This document shows, piece after piece, positions 29,960-39,767 of a stretch of DNA of 64,000 nucleotides. A model generated the notes under the pieces. The model saw nothing but the letters and a program-made list of their open reading frames with translations, did no database searches and was not told where the DNA came from. Source of the DNA: Flavobacterium jejuense (GTDB taxonomy: Bacteria > Bacteroidota > Bacteroidia > Flavobacteriales > Flavobacteriaceae); contig NZ_VEVQ02000001.1 in the NCBI RefSeq assembly GCF_006491595.2, forward strand, positions 496,001-560,000, written 5' to 3'. Within the stretch, counting starts at the first letter, position 1. Each line of letters begins with the position of its first letter. Position numbers and translations under genes: made by a program.

Positions 29960-29990
29960 TTGATTTTTTTAAATTTTAAGTCTATATTTG
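29960..29990 (+). promoter_or_regulatory. Promoter of ettA
   Basis: A Bacteroidota promoter: -33 TTG at 29960-29962, a 20-base spacer, and -7 TATATTTG at 29983-29990. It lies about 105 bases before ettA, implying a 5' leader of roughly 100 bases. Confidence 0.7.
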
Positions 29991-30094
29991 TACACATATT
30001 AAGTATTTTTTAGATAGTTGAATATGATTTAGACATTTATTAAATATCTTATTTAAAGGAACTTCATACTAATATTTTAAATTAATAAAAAACA

Positions 30095-31789
30095 ATGTCA
30101 GACGATAAAAAAGTGATTTTTTCAATGTCTAAAGTAAATAAGATTTACTCTAGTACAAACAAGCAAGTTCTTAAAGATATCTATTTAAGTTTTTTCTACG
30201 GTGCAAAAATTGGTATTCTTGGTCTTAATGGTTCTGGAAAGTCATCATTATTAAAAATCATTGCTGGTTTAGATAAAAATTTTCAAGGTGATTTAGTTTT
30301 TGCTCCTGGTTATACAGTTGGATATTTAGAACAAGAACCACAATTAGATGAAAATAAAACTGTTATTGAAATTGTAAGAGAAGGAGCTGCAGAAATTTAT
30401 GCCTTATTAGAAGAGTTCAATAAAATAAATGATAGTTTTGGATTACCAGAAGTGTATGAAGATGCAGATAAAATGCAAAAACTAATGGATCGTCAGGCAG
30501 AATTACAAGATAAAATTGATGCTGCGGGAGCTTGGGAAATAGATAATAAATTAGAGATTGCCATGGATGCTTTACGTACTCCTGAAGCAGATACTCCTAT
30601 TAATGTATTATCAGGAGGGGAACGTAGAAGAGTTGCTTTGTGTCGTTTATTATTACAACAACCAGATGTATTGCTATTAGATGAGCCAACCAATCACTTA
30701 GATGCTGAATCTGTTCTTTGGTTAGAACAACATTTACAACAATATGCAGGAACTGTAATTGCAGTAACTCACGATAGGTACTTTTTAGATAATGTAGCAG
30801 GTTGGATTTTAGAGTTAGATAGAGGAGAAGGTATTCCTTGGAAAGGGAATTATTCATCTTGGTTGGATCAAAAAACAAAACGTATGGAGCAAGAAGAAAA
30901 ATCTGCTTCAAAACGAAGAAAAACATTAGAAAGAGAGCTAGATTGGGTTCGTCAAGGTGCCAAAGGCCGTCAAACCAAGCAAAAAGCACGTCTTCAAAAT
31001 TATGATAAATTATTAAACGAAGATCAAAAGGTACTAGATGAAAAATTAGAAATTTATATTCCTAATGGCCCTCGTTTAGGAACAAATGTTATTGAAGCTA
31101 AAAATGTAGCTAAAGCTTTTGGAGATAAATTATTATATGATGATTTAAATTTCACTTTGCCTCAAGCTGGAATTGTTGGAATTATTGGTCCTAATGGTGC
31201 TGGTAAATCTACTATTTTTAGAATGATAATGGATGAGGAAAATCCAGATGGAGGAAGTTTCACTATTGGAGACACTGTTAAAATAGCTTATGTAGATCAA
31301 TCACATAGCGATATTGATCCTGAAAAATCAATTTATGAAAATTTCTGTGATGGTCAAGAATTAATGTTAATGGGAGGAAGACAAGTAAACTCAAGAGCTT
31401 ATCTATCTCGTTTTAATTTTGGAGGAAGTGATCAAAACAAAAAGGTAGCTACATTGTCAGGTGGTGAGCGAAATAGACTACATTTAGCAATGACTTTAAA
31501 AGAAGAAGGAAATGTATTATTATTAGATGAACCAACAAATGATTTGGACATTAATACATTAAGAGCTTTAGAAGAAGGTCTTGAAAATTTTGCTGGATGT
31601 GCAGTTATTATTTCTCACGACAGATGGTTTTTAGATAGAGTTTGTACTCATATTTTAGCTTTTGAAGGAGACTCTCAAGTATATTTCTTTGAAGGAAGTT
31701 TTTCTGAATATGAAGAAAATAAAAAGAAAAGATTAGGGAAAGATGTTACACCAACTAGAATTAAATATAAGAAATTGATTAGAAATTAG
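30095..31789 (+). CDS. ettA: ABC-F ATPase, energy-dependent translational throttle
   Basis: Two ABC domains without membrane segments. The first has Walker A LGLNGSGKSS, signature LSGGERRRVAL and Walker B VLLLDEPTNHLD. The second has GPNGAGKST, LSGGERNRLHLAM and VLLLDEPTNDLD. The interdomain arm contains RRKTLERELDWVRQGAKGRQTKQKARL, typical of EttA. At 564 residues it is of normal length. It binds the ribosomal E site and gates the first elongation step according to energy state. Confidence 0.95.
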   Translation: MSDDKKVIFSMSKVNKIYSSTNKQVLKDIYLSFFYGAKIGILGLNGSGKSSLLKIIAGLDKNFQGDLVFAPGYTVGYLEQEPQLDENKTVIEIVREGAAEIYALLEEFNKINDSFGLPEVYEDADKMQKLMDRQAELQDKIDAAGAWEIDNKLEIAMDALRTPEADTPINVLSGGERRRVALCRLLLQQPDVLLLDEPTNHLDAESVLWLEQHLQQYAGTVIAVTHDRYFLDNVAGWILELDRGEGIPWKGNYSSWLDQKTKRMEQEEKSASKRRKTLERELDWVRQGAKGRQTKQKARLQNYDKLLNEDQKVLDEKLEIYIPNGPRLGTNVIEAKNVAKAFGDKLLYDDLNFTLPQAGIVGIIGPNGAGKSTIFRMIMDEENPDGGSFTIGDTVKIAYVDQSHSDIDPEKSIYENFCDGQELMLMGGRQVNSRAYLSRFNFGGSDQNKKVATLSGGERNRLHLAMTLKEEGNVLLLDEPTNDLDINTLRALEEGLENFAGCAVIISHDRWFLDRVCTHILAFEGDSQVYFFEGSFSEYEENKKKRLGKDVTPTRIKYKKLIRN

Positions 31790-31807
31790 TCATTTATTAA
31801 CTGTTAT

Positions 31808-34018
31808 TTGCAATTAATCAGCTACATAAGGTTCTCATTCAGAGCAATAAGCCTATTGTTTTGTTTTATTTATGGAAATAATTTATTGGCAAATGAGTTA
31901 AGAATAACTAATGATGTTGAAGCAACACAAGCTATACAATTAGCAAATGAATCTTTGGGTAATTTAGAACTAACAAAATGTTTAGATTATTCTGAAACGT
32001 TACTAAATTATTCTTTAAAAAATAAAAAAGATTACTTTACAGCAAATGCTTATAACTTTATTGGTTTATGTTATGAGGAATTAAAAGACTTGAAAAAGGC
32101 AGAAGCCTATTATCTTAAAGCAATTAGCTATGCTAAACTTTCAAAAGATAATAGGCTTATTAATTTAGTATATTCAACATTAGCCAATTTATATCTTTAT
32201 CATGAAATAGACAATCAAAAAGCAATAGAAAATTTTGAAAAAGCTTATGAATATGCCTTAATTTCCAAAGATTCTATGGATATAATTTACACTGAAATAG
32301 GATTAGTGCAATCTTATTTTGAGATTGGTAAATTAGAACTTGGATTTAAACATTTAATGGATTTTGAATCCTATATTAAGCCACTAGATAAGCTTAGGTT
32401 TAATATTTTATTTTATGCTTACAAAGGTTTTTATTTTAGAAAGAAAGATAATTTTGAAGAGGCGGAAGCTAATTATTTAAAAGTTATTTCATACCTAGAA
32501 AATATTGACAAGGAGTACGATAAGACTTATGCAGTTGATGCTTATTATGAAATATATGATTTTTATAAAGAATATAAAAAATATGATTTAGCATTAAAAT
32601 ATCTAGAAAAGCATGATGTAATTGAGGATGAATTAGAAGAGAAAGGAAAACAAAGACAAATAAAGTTATTAGGAGCACCCATTGAAGCAAAAGTTTCAAA
32701 CTTAAAAATTCAAAAGATTGAAACTGAAAAAAAATTACAAGAAACACAATTACAAAAAGCAACTTTAATAAATAAAATTATATTAATAGTTGTAATTTTT
32801 ATGTTGGTTATTATTTTAATTATTTCATCTTATACTTATGTAACAAAAAAAATTAATAATAATTTAAAGATTTCAAATGATGCACTCCAAGCTTCAATGG
32901 TAAAAGCTGAGGAGGCTAACATAGCAAAATCAAAATTCATAGCGACTATTACACATGAATTAAGAACTCCATTATATGGTGTAATAGGTATAACTAATAT
33001 TTTAGGTAACGATTATAAAGAACTCAAAGAAAGTCCACATTTAAAATCATTGGAATTTTCTGCAAAATATTTACTTCAATTGGTAAATGACGTTCTCATT
33101 ATGAGTAAAATAGAGGATACTGAAATCCAACTTAATAAAGAAGTATTTGATTTAGAGAAAGAATTAGAGATAATGGTCGATTCTTTACAGTTAATAGCAA
33201 AAGACACCAAAAATAAATTGATTTTAAAGCCTTTTTATCCATTGCCTAAATGGATAGAAACGGATAGAATTAGAATCTCTCAAATTATTATTAACCTAAT
33301 TAGCAATTCTCTTAAATTTACTAAAAAAGGTGTTGTATATTTAGAGGTTAGACAAATAAAAGAAAATGATCATTTTTTTATCGAATTTAAAGTAATCGAC
33401 AATGGTATAGGAATTTCAAAAGAACTTCATAATAAGGTTTTTGATAAATTTGTACAAATTGAAAGAAAAGAAGATGATTACCAAGGAACTGGGTTAGGAT
33501 TAACTATTGTAAAAAAATTAGTTACTTTACTTGGAGGTTCTATTAAACTTGAAAGTGAAGAAAATAAAGGAACAACAATAACATTTGTAATTCCTTATCA
33601 GCCAGTTTCTGATGATTTACTTGAAAGAACTGCAATTGATTTTTCTTCTTCAGTTGAATTAAATTGTAATGTTTTAATAGTTGAAGATAATAAAATTAAT
33701 CAACTTGTTACCCGAAAAATTTTAGAATTAAAAAATATAAAATGTACTATTCTTGATGATGGTTATCAAGCAATTGAATTATTGAAAAAACAAAGTTTTG
33801 ATATAATTCTAATGGATATAAATATGCCAATGATTAATGGTTTAGAAACAACTAAGATTTTAAGATCAAATGGAGTTGAAGTACCAATTATTGCAGTAAC
33901 AGCTTTTGAAAAAGATCAAATTGCTGAGGATATTTATAAAATTGGTTTTAATGATATACTTGTAAAACCATTTAATAGTAATGATTTATATCAAATTATT
34001 TTTCAATATACTAAGTAG
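31808..34018 (+). CDS. Hybrid sensor histidine kinase with TPR input domain
   Basis: The TTG start keeps a signal-like N-terminus (LLFCFIYGNNLLANE). Periplasmic TPR repeats span about 30-320 (AYNFIGLCYEELKDLKKAEAYYLKAI) and a transmembrane helix about 322-345. HisKA follows with the phosphoacceptor in FIATITHELRTPLYGVIGIT, then HATPase_c (DNGIGIS, GTGLGLTIVKKL). A C-terminal receiver has VLIVEDNKINQ and the Asp in IILMDINMP. It should phosphorylate internally, and no separate HTH regulator is adjacent. It starts 18 bases after ettA and is a close paralogue of the next gene. Confidence 0.92.
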   Translation: MQLISYIRFSFRAISLLFCFIYGNNLLANELRITNDVEATQAIQLANESLGNLELTKCLDYSETLLNYSLKNKKDYFTANAYNFIGLCYEELKDLKKAEAYYLKAISYAKLSKDNRLINLVYSTLANLYLYHEIDNQKAIENFEKAYEYALISKDSMDIIYTEIGLVQSYFEIGKLELGFKHLMDFESYIKPLDKLRFNILFYAYKGFYFRKKDNFEEAEANYLKVISYLENIDKEYDKTYAVDAYYEIYDFYKEYKKYDLALKYLEKHDVIEDELEEKGKQRQIKLLGAPIEAKVSNLKIQKIETEKKLQETQLQKATLINKIILIVVIFMLVIILIISSYTYVTKKINNNLKISNDALQASMVKAEEANIAKSKFIATITHELRTPLYGVIGITNILGNDYKELKESPHLKSLEFSAKYLLQLVNDVLIMSKIEDTEIQLNKEVFDLEKELEIMVDSLQLIAKDTKNKLILKPFYPLPKWIETDRIRISQIIINLISNSLKFTKKGVVYLEVRQIKENDHFFIEFKVIDNGIGISKELHNKVFDKFVQIERKEDDYQGTGLGLTIVKKLVTLLGGSIKLESEENKGTTITFVIPYQPVSDDLLERTAIDFSSSVELNCNVLIVEDNKINQLVTRKILELKNIKCTILDDGYQAIELLKKQSFDIILMDINMPMINGLETTKILRSNGVEVPIIAVTAFEKDQIAEDIYKIGFNDILVKPFNSNDLYQIIFQYTK

Positions 34019-34114
34019 TTTCTTAATAAAAAACACATAAACACTCCCTTTTTTATATAAAAAACACTACTTTTAGCAAATAACGGAATTTTAAAATTGT
34101 CCAAATTCTTTTCA

Positions 34115-36328
34115 ATGAATCATTTATTTAAGACTATAATATTAATTTTTTGCTTCGTTTTTGGAATGAAAGTCTTTTCTCAAAATCAAAATTCATCTTC
34201 TAAAAAAATTAAAGACTATCTTAAAGAATCTGGAAAATATTTGCATACTAGTCAACCAGATTTATCATTACAAAATGCTAAAAAAGCATTGTCTTTAGCT
34301 ATAAAAGAAAATGATGAACCTTCAATTGCCAAGGCTTATAATTTTATTGGATTAAATTTTGTTGAATTTTATGATTATGATAAAGCAATAGACTATTATA
34401 ATAAGGCTTTAATTCATGCTAATAAAACGGACAATGATACTATTAAAAGTTGGCTTTACAATAATTTAGGAAATGTATATTCATATAATAAAAATGATGA
34501 TGAAACTGGTATAAAATATTATTTACAATCTTTAGAATATGCTAAAAAAGTAGATATAGTTGAATTTACGTATAACAAGTTAAATTTGGTTAATACTTAT
34601 TTCGAAGATAAAAAATTTGAAGAAGGAAAAATGCATTTAAATGAGGTTGGGCCTAATATCGATTCATTAGAAAGAGAGTATGAAGCACAGTTTTTTTACT
34701 ATTCTCTAAATGCTGATTATGAAGAGTATATGGGTAATTTTGCCATTGCTGAGAATAATTTATTAAAAGCTTTAGAAATATGTAAAGCAAAACATAAAAA
34801 TTTTGATTCCAATCATGAAATAGGAATGTATGAAAGTCTATCTTCATTCTATTACAATAGAAAATTATATGAAAAAGCCTATAAATATCTTTTAATAACA
34901 GATTCTCTCAAACAATTAGATTATGATAGCCGAAAAAATGAAAAAGTTAAAGGGCTAGTTGAACAAATTGAAAAAGAAGAGGTAAAAAGAGAATTGATTA
35001 AAATGGAAGCTAATAAGAGGGTTCAAGATCAAAAACTTCTTAATAGTAAAATCTTAATTATTCTAATAGGTGTTATTTTCTTAACTACTCTAATTTTACT
35101 GTATTCACAATTAAAATTGAATAGGGTTAGAAGAAAATCTAATGAAGAGTTAAGAGAAGCAAACGAAGAGTTGCGAATAGCAAAAGAGAACGCAGAAGAA
35201 GCTTCAAAAGTTAAATCTCAATTTGTTTCAACAATTAGTCATGAACTTAGAACACCTTTATACGGAGTAATAGGAATTACTGATATTATTGAAGTTGAAC
35301 ATCAAGAATTAGAGAACAGCCCGCATTTAAAAGCACTGAAATTTTCAGCAAATTATCTATTATCTTTAGTAAATGACATTTTAAAGGTATACAAGTTTGA
35401 AGAGAATAATGTGGTTTTAGAAAATAACCTATTTAATTTAGAAGATAAATTAGAAACCATTAAAAATTCATTGGATAATATAGCTTTAAAGTATAACAAT
35501 GATATTTTAGTAAAAGTTGATAAGAAAATTCCTGAATATATCATTGGAGACAGTATTCGTCTCTCACAAATTATATTAAATTTAGTAAGTAACTCTCTGA
35601 AATTCACCTATGATGGAAAAGTTACAATTTCAGCTCATTTGGATAATTCAGAAGATGAGTTAATATTTATAAAATTTAAAGTAACAGATACAGGATCAGG
35701 AATTCCTAAAGAATATCAAGATAAAGTTTTTGATAAATTTGTACAAATAGATAGAAAAGAAGATGATTATCAAGGAACAGGGTTAGGGTTAACTATTGTA
35801 AAAAAACTTATTGATTTATTTAAAGGAGAGATTTATTTAGAAAGTGAAGTAAATAAAGGTACAAAAGTAACTTTTATTATCCCATTTGAGTCAGGAGAAA
35901 ACAAAGTTAACGAATTTGTCAATAATATTGAGGTAGACTTATCATTACCTAAAACGTATAAAATACTTGTAGTGGAAGACAATAAAATTAACCAAATAGT
36001 TACCAAAAAACTTTTAGAAAATCACAAGTTTCTTTGTGAAATTGCTGATGATGGCTACGTAGCTTTAGAATTATTAGAAAAACATAAATTTGATGCAATC
36101 TTAATGGACATTAACATGCCAAAAATAAATGGTTTTGAAACCACAAAATTAGTTCGTCAACAAGGCTATAAAATTCCAATAATTGCAGTTACTGCTTTTG
36201 AAAAAGAAGAAGTACAAGCTAGAGCAAAACAATCTGGAATTGATGATGTAATAGCAAAACCGTTTGATGCAAGAAAACTATTTCAAATGATTCGTTTACA
36301 TATCAATTCCAAACAAGGGGAAGAATAA
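34115..36328 (+). CDS. Hybrid sensor histidine kinase with TPR input domain, tandem paralogue
   Basis: The same architecture as the preceding gene: signal peptide (IFCFVFGMKVFSQ), TPR repeats (AYNFIGLNFVEFYDYDKAIDYYNKAL) and one transmembrane helix near 320. HisKA has His in FVSTISHELRTPLYGVIGIT; HATPase_c and a receiver (ILVVEDNKINQ, ILMDINMPKINGFETT) follow. I use the ATG at 34115; a TTG at 34097 is also in frame. HisKA, ATPase and receiver segments are highly similar to the neighbour while the TPR parts differ, consistent with duplication and a changed input. Confidence 0.92.
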   Translation: MNHLFKTIILIFCFVFGMKVFSQNQNSSSKKIKDYLKESGKYLHTSQPDLSLQNAKKALSLAIKENDEPSIAKAYNFIGLNFVEFYDYDKAIDYYNKALIHANKTDNDTIKSWLYNNLGNVYSYNKNDDETGIKYYLQSLEYAKKVDIVEFTYNKLNLVNTYFEDKKFEEGKMHLNEVGPNIDSLEREYEAQFFYYSLNADYEEYMGNFAIAENNLLKALEICKAKHKNFDSNHEIGMYESLSSFYYNRKLYEKAYKYLLITDSLKQLDYDSRKNEKVKGLVEQIEKEEVKRELIKMEANKRVQDQKLLNSKILIILIGVIFLTTLILLYSQLKLNRVRRKSNEELREANEELRIAKENAEEASKVKSQFVSTISHELRTPLYGVIGITDIIEVEHQELENSPHLKALKFSANYLLSLVNDILKVYKFEENNVVLENNLFNLEDKLETIKNSLDNIALKYNNDILVKVDKKIPEYIIGDSIRLSQIILNLVSNSLKFTYDGKVTISAHLDNSEDELIFIKFKVTDTGSGIPKEYQDKVFDKFVQIDRKEDDYQGTGLGLTIVKKLIDLFKGEIYLESEVNKGTKVTFIIPFESGENKVNEFVNNIEVDLSLPKTYKILVVEDNKINQIVTKKLLENHKFLCEIADDGYVALELLEKHKFDAILMDINMPKINGFETTKLVRQQGYKIPIIAVTAFEKEEVQARAKQSGIDDVIAKPFDARKLFQMIRLHINSKQGEE

Positions 36329-36341
36329 AATTATTATAATC

Positions 36342-37604
36342 TTAGTACCACCTTTTTTTATTTTTTTTAGAAGTATCAGATTTTCTTGATTTGTTATTGT
36401 TTTTGTTGGAATTTGATTTGTTTTTATTTCTCAAATCAGGTTTTTCTCCTTCTTTTTTCTCTTCTTCTTTCCAAGGATAAGGGTGATCTTCAACAACTTT
36501 AATTTTCATCCGAATTAACTTCTCAATATCGGTCCAATATCCTTTTTCATCTTTTCCACAAAATGAAATGGCTAAACCAGAATTTCCAGCTCTACCAGTT
36601 CTTCCTATACGGTGAACATAGGTTTCTGAAATGTTTGGAATATCAAAATTAATCACATACGGTAAACTTTCTATGTCAATTCCTCGTGCAGCAATATCAG
36701 TAGCAACTAAAACCGGAATTTCTTGATTTTTAAAACTTTCTAAAACACGTTGTCTAGCATTTTGAGACTTATCACCATGGATAGCACCAGCTTCAACACC
36801 ATTCTTTTTTAATGCTTTAACAACATTATCTGCTCCATGCTTTGTTCTTGTAAATACCAAAACATTCTTTAAACCATCATTTTTAATTAAATGGTATAAT
36901 AAATTTCTTTTGTCAGATTTGTCAACAAAATAAACTTTCTGACTCACATTTTCGGCTGTACTAGAGATAGGTGCTACAGAAACATATTTTGGCTGATTTA
37001 AAAAAGTATCAGCTAATTCTCGAATTGCAATTGGCATTGTAGCCGAAAACAATAATGTTTGTCTATTATCAGGAGTTAATTTAATAATTTTTTTTACATC
37101 ATTAATAAAACCCATGTCAAGCATCTGATCGGCTTCATCTAAAACCAATTGATGCATATGATCTAAATCTATAAAACCTTGTTTGTATAAATCTAATAGT
37201 CTACCAGGAGTAGCTATTAAAACGTCAATTCCTTTTTTTAATTGGTCTACTTGAGGAACCTGATTTACACCTCCAAAAATAACTAAGGTTTTTATATTTG
37301 TATATTTTCCGTAAGTGTTAAAACTTTCTCCAATTTGTATAGCCAATTCTCTAGTAGGAGTAATAACTAGTGTTCTTATACGTTTTACTTTTTTAGCAGA
37401 ACCTACAATTTGATGAATCAATTGAATAATAGGAATAGCAAAAGCAGCTGTTTTTCCTGTTCCTGTTTGAGCACAAGCAACTAAATCTTTTTCAGCTAAA
37501 ATTTCAGGAATAGCTTGTTCTTGAATAGGAGTTGGCTTTTCATATCCTTCTTCTTGTAAAGCTTCTTGAATATTATTTATTAAGTGGAGTTCTTTAAATG
37601 TCAT
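36342..37604 (-). CDS. rhlE: DEAD-box RNA helicase (RhlE type)
   Basis: All helicase motifs are present: Q motif FKELHLINNIQEALQEEGYEKPTPIQEQAIP, Walker A AQTGTGKTAAF, PTRELAIQI, motif II VLDEADQML, SATMP, and the C-terminal VATDIAARGID and HRIGRTGRAG. A Lys/Asn/Ser-rich tail (about 375-420) is typical of RhlE-like proteins in this phylum and probably binds RNA. It likely helps in ribosome assembly or cold adaptation and is transcribed alone. Confidence 0.93.
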   Translation of the reverse strand: MTFKELHLINNIQEALQEEGYEKPTPIQEQAIPEILAEKDLVACAQTGTGKTAAFAIPIIQLIHQIVGSAKKVKRIRTLVITPTRELAIQIGESFNTYGKYTNIKTLVIFGGVNQVPQVDQLKKGIDVLIATPGRLLDLYKQGFIDLDHMHQLVLDEADQMLDMGFINDVKKIIKLTPDNRQTLLFSATMPIAIRELADTFLNQPKYVSVAPISSTAENVSQKVYFVDKSDKRNLLYHLIKNDGLKNVLVFTRTKHGADNVVKALKKNGVEAGAIHGDKSQNARQRVLESFKNQEIPVLVATDIAARGIDIESLPYVINFDIPNISETYVHRIGRTGRAGNSGLAISFCGKDEKGYWTDIEKLIRMKIKVVEDHPYPWKEEEKKEGEKPDLRNKNKSNSNKNNNKSRKSDTSKKNKKRWY

Positions 37605-37680
37605 TTCTTAAATTTTCTCCAAAGGTAATCAAAACAAAATAGAGTTGATTATGTTAAAAAAGCAATATTAACTTTATGTT

Positions 37681-38712
37681 CTAAAGTGTTTTACTTTTCA
37701 TAAAATCAGTAATTAAATAAGTAATTAGTTTACCTGTTAAATGATTATTGTTGGATAAGTCTAAATCGGGAGCACCTTCACAAATATGTAAATAAGCTGC
37801 GTTTTTATGTTTTCCAAAATAATGAACATATTCTCTTGCTTGTTGAACACTAAAACCACTCAATGTCATTGCGCTTGAAGGAACTAAAGGAATGGCATCT
37901 AAATCGAGTTCTATACCAAAAGGATCTTGTTTTATAAATGTTAGTCCTTCTTCCAATTGAGAATCAAATGTTTTTTGTTTTCTCACTTCAATTTCCTCGT
38001 AGCTCACATATTTCAGTCTGCTATCTTGTTCTTTTATAGAATTAAATACACTTTTTGAAACAAAATTTTCATGCAAGCCAAAAACAAAATATTTCTTTAA
38101 AAATCCTTCTTCAAAAGCATAACTAAAGCCATTTCCAGAATGTCTTCCTTCTAAAATCCTAAAATCAGTATGTGCATCAAAATTAATTGCATTTACGGGT
38201 TTCCCTTTGGCTAAAGCTAATCCTTTAATGTTTCCATAGGCATTGTTATGACCACCACCAACAATAATAGGTATCTTGCCACATTTTATAATTTGATGTA
38301 TTATATGAGAAACTTCTTTATCGATCTTTTCAACTAATTGAAAAAGTCTCTTTTTGTGTTCTTTATTAGAAACTTTTAATTCATTTGCTTCATTTAGATG
38401 ATCAGTAACATTTAAATGACCAAGCAGTAATAAGTTACTTCCTTTACAAAATTTATTATGTTGTATGTTTACTAAACTTTTTAAAGTGCTTTCATAAGCT
38501 GACGCAGCACCAATTCTTCCTAAATTCGCTTTTACTCCTATATCTTCAGGAATACCAAATAAGACAAACATTACATCAGAATTTGCAATAAAATCCCAAG
38601 TATTTTCTCCAAGAGGAATAGTAATTACTTTTTCTCCAAATTTAATTTCACCACTTCTATGAAGCGTAATTTTGGCTAAATCTTTAACCGTTAATAAATT
38701 TATATTTTCCAT
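37681..38712 (-). CDS. hutG: Formimidoylglutamase/arginase-family hydrolase
   Basis: A ureohydrolase fold with the binuclear metal motifs GGGHNNAYG (about 151-159), NFDAHTDFR and ELDLDAIP. The middle contains LEGRHSGNGFSYAF, as in formimidoylglutamases, which convert formiminoglutamate to glutamate and formamide. The first 90 residues match the Bacteroidota HutG-like form. No other histidine-degradation genes are near, so substrate assignment rests on family resemblance. Confidence 0.82.
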   Translation of the reverse strand: MENINLLTVKDLAKITLHRSGEIKFGEKVITIPLGENTWDFIANSDVMFVLFGIPEDIGVKANLGRIGAASAYESTLKSLVNIQHNKFCKGSNLLLLGHLNVTDHLNEANELKVSNKEHKKRLFQLVEKIDKEVSHIIHQIIKCGKIPIIVGGGHNNAYGNIKGLALAKGKPVNAINFDAHTDFRILEGRHSGNGFSYAFEEGFLKKYFVFGLHENFVSKSVFNSIKEQDSRLKYVSYEEIEVRKQKTFDSQLEEGLTFIKQDPFGIELDLDAIPLVPSSAMTLSGFSVQQAREYVHYFGKHKNAAYLHICEGAPDLDLSNNNHLTGKLITYLITDFMKSKTL

Positions 38713-38769
38713 TTTTTAAAAAAAATTTCATCCCAAAAATACTATTTTAATATAACTTTCGTTCTAAGA

Positions 38770-38800
38770 TTGAATAAATACTTTATAAATTGTACATTTG
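38770..38800 (+). promoter_or_regulatory. Promoter of the coiled-coil membrane protein gene
   Basis: -33 TTG at 38770-38772, a 20-base spacer and -7 TACATTTG at 38793-38800, followed by the ATG at 38831. A clear match to the phylum's housekeeping promoter. Confidence 0.72.
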
Positions 38801-38830
38801 TTTTAAAAATTAAGAAATCACCAAAAATTT

Positions 38831-39712
38831 ATGGAAAACACAAAGAACAACTCAGGTTTAAAGGCGGCAATTGTTGTTTTAGCATTATTATTGCTAGGTA
38901 GTATTGGTTATATTTATAAATTAACCTCAGACAACAAAAAACAAGTAACAGAATTAACTACTGAAAAAGCCACTCTTGAAGATGATATTAAAGCTAGAAT
39001 TGCTGAATTAGAAGCGATGTCTGGAGAGAATACAGCTTTAAAAGGAGATATTGATGCTCAAAAAGAAGAAATGACGAAACTTCTTGAAGAGTTAGAAAAA
39101 TCTAAAGGTGACGCAAAAGCGATGGCTCGTTACAAAAATGAGTATTTCCGTTTAAAAAGAGAAATGGATAACTTAGTTGCCGAAAATAAATTATTAAAAG
39201 AACAAAATATTAATTTAACTACTTCACTTGACAGTACTAATACAGCATTGGATGAAAATAGGAAGTTTACAGATACGCTTTTAGTTCAAAATAACAACAT
39301 GACTAAAACTATTGAAAAAGCTTCTAAATTAGCTGTTTTAAACTTAAACGTTTTAGCGGTTAAAGAAAGAAGTTCTGGAAAACAAGTTGAAACAACAAAA
39401 GCAAGTAGAGCTGATAAATTAAAAATTAGTTTTGTAATTGCTGAAAATCAAATTGCTTCTTCAGGTGATAGAAAGTATTTCGTACAAGTTATGGATACTA
39501 AAGGAAATATCTTAGGAGAAAAGCAAACAGTTCCTATGGGAGACGATCAAACGTTAACATACAGTTTTATCACAACAGTTAAATATGAAAATAAATCAGT
39601 ACAAGTAACTGAAGAATTAGCTGGAGATAATTTTGAAGCAGGTACTTATTTTGTAAATGTTTTCAGTCCAAAAGGAGAAAATGTTTCTAAAACAAGTTTC
39701 GTTTTAAAATAA
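38831..39712 (+). CDS. Membrane-anchored coiled-coil protein, unknown function
   Basis: One N-terminal transmembrane helix (LKAAIVVLALLLLGSIGYIYKL) is followed by a coiled coil to about residue 150 (heptads of Leu, Lys and Glu). A compact beta-rich C-terminal domain (VLNLNVLAVKERSSGKQVETTKASRADKLKISFVIAEN) follows. It faces the periplasm or cytoplasm as a tethered rod. It has its own promoter and terminator. Similar proteins are common in Flavobacteriaceae but I know of no function. Confidence 0.78.
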   Translation: MENTKNNSGLKAAIVVLALLLLGSIGYIYKLTSDNKKQVTELTTEKATLEDDIKARIAELEAMSGENTALKGDIDAQKEEMTKLLEELEKSKGDAKAMARYKNEYFRLKREMDNLVAENKLLKEQNINLTTSLDSTNTALDENRKFTDTLLVQNNNMTKTIEKASKLAVLNLNVLAVKERSSGKQVETTKASRADKLKISFVIAENQIASSGDRKYFVQVMDTKGNILGEKQTVPMGDDQTLTYSFITTVKYENKSVQVTEELAGDNFEAGTYFVNVFSPKGENVSKTSFVLK

Positions 39713-39735
39713 TAGAGAACAACATAAATGTACAT

Positions 39736-39767
39736 AAATCGGGACTAAAATAGTCCCGATTTTTTTA
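39736..39767. terminator. Terminator between convergent genes
   Basis: Stem AATCGGGACTA/TAGTCCCGATT with a T-run. It serves the plus-strand coiled-coil gene and possibly the minus-strand WYL gene, whose stop lies in it. Confidence 0.85.
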
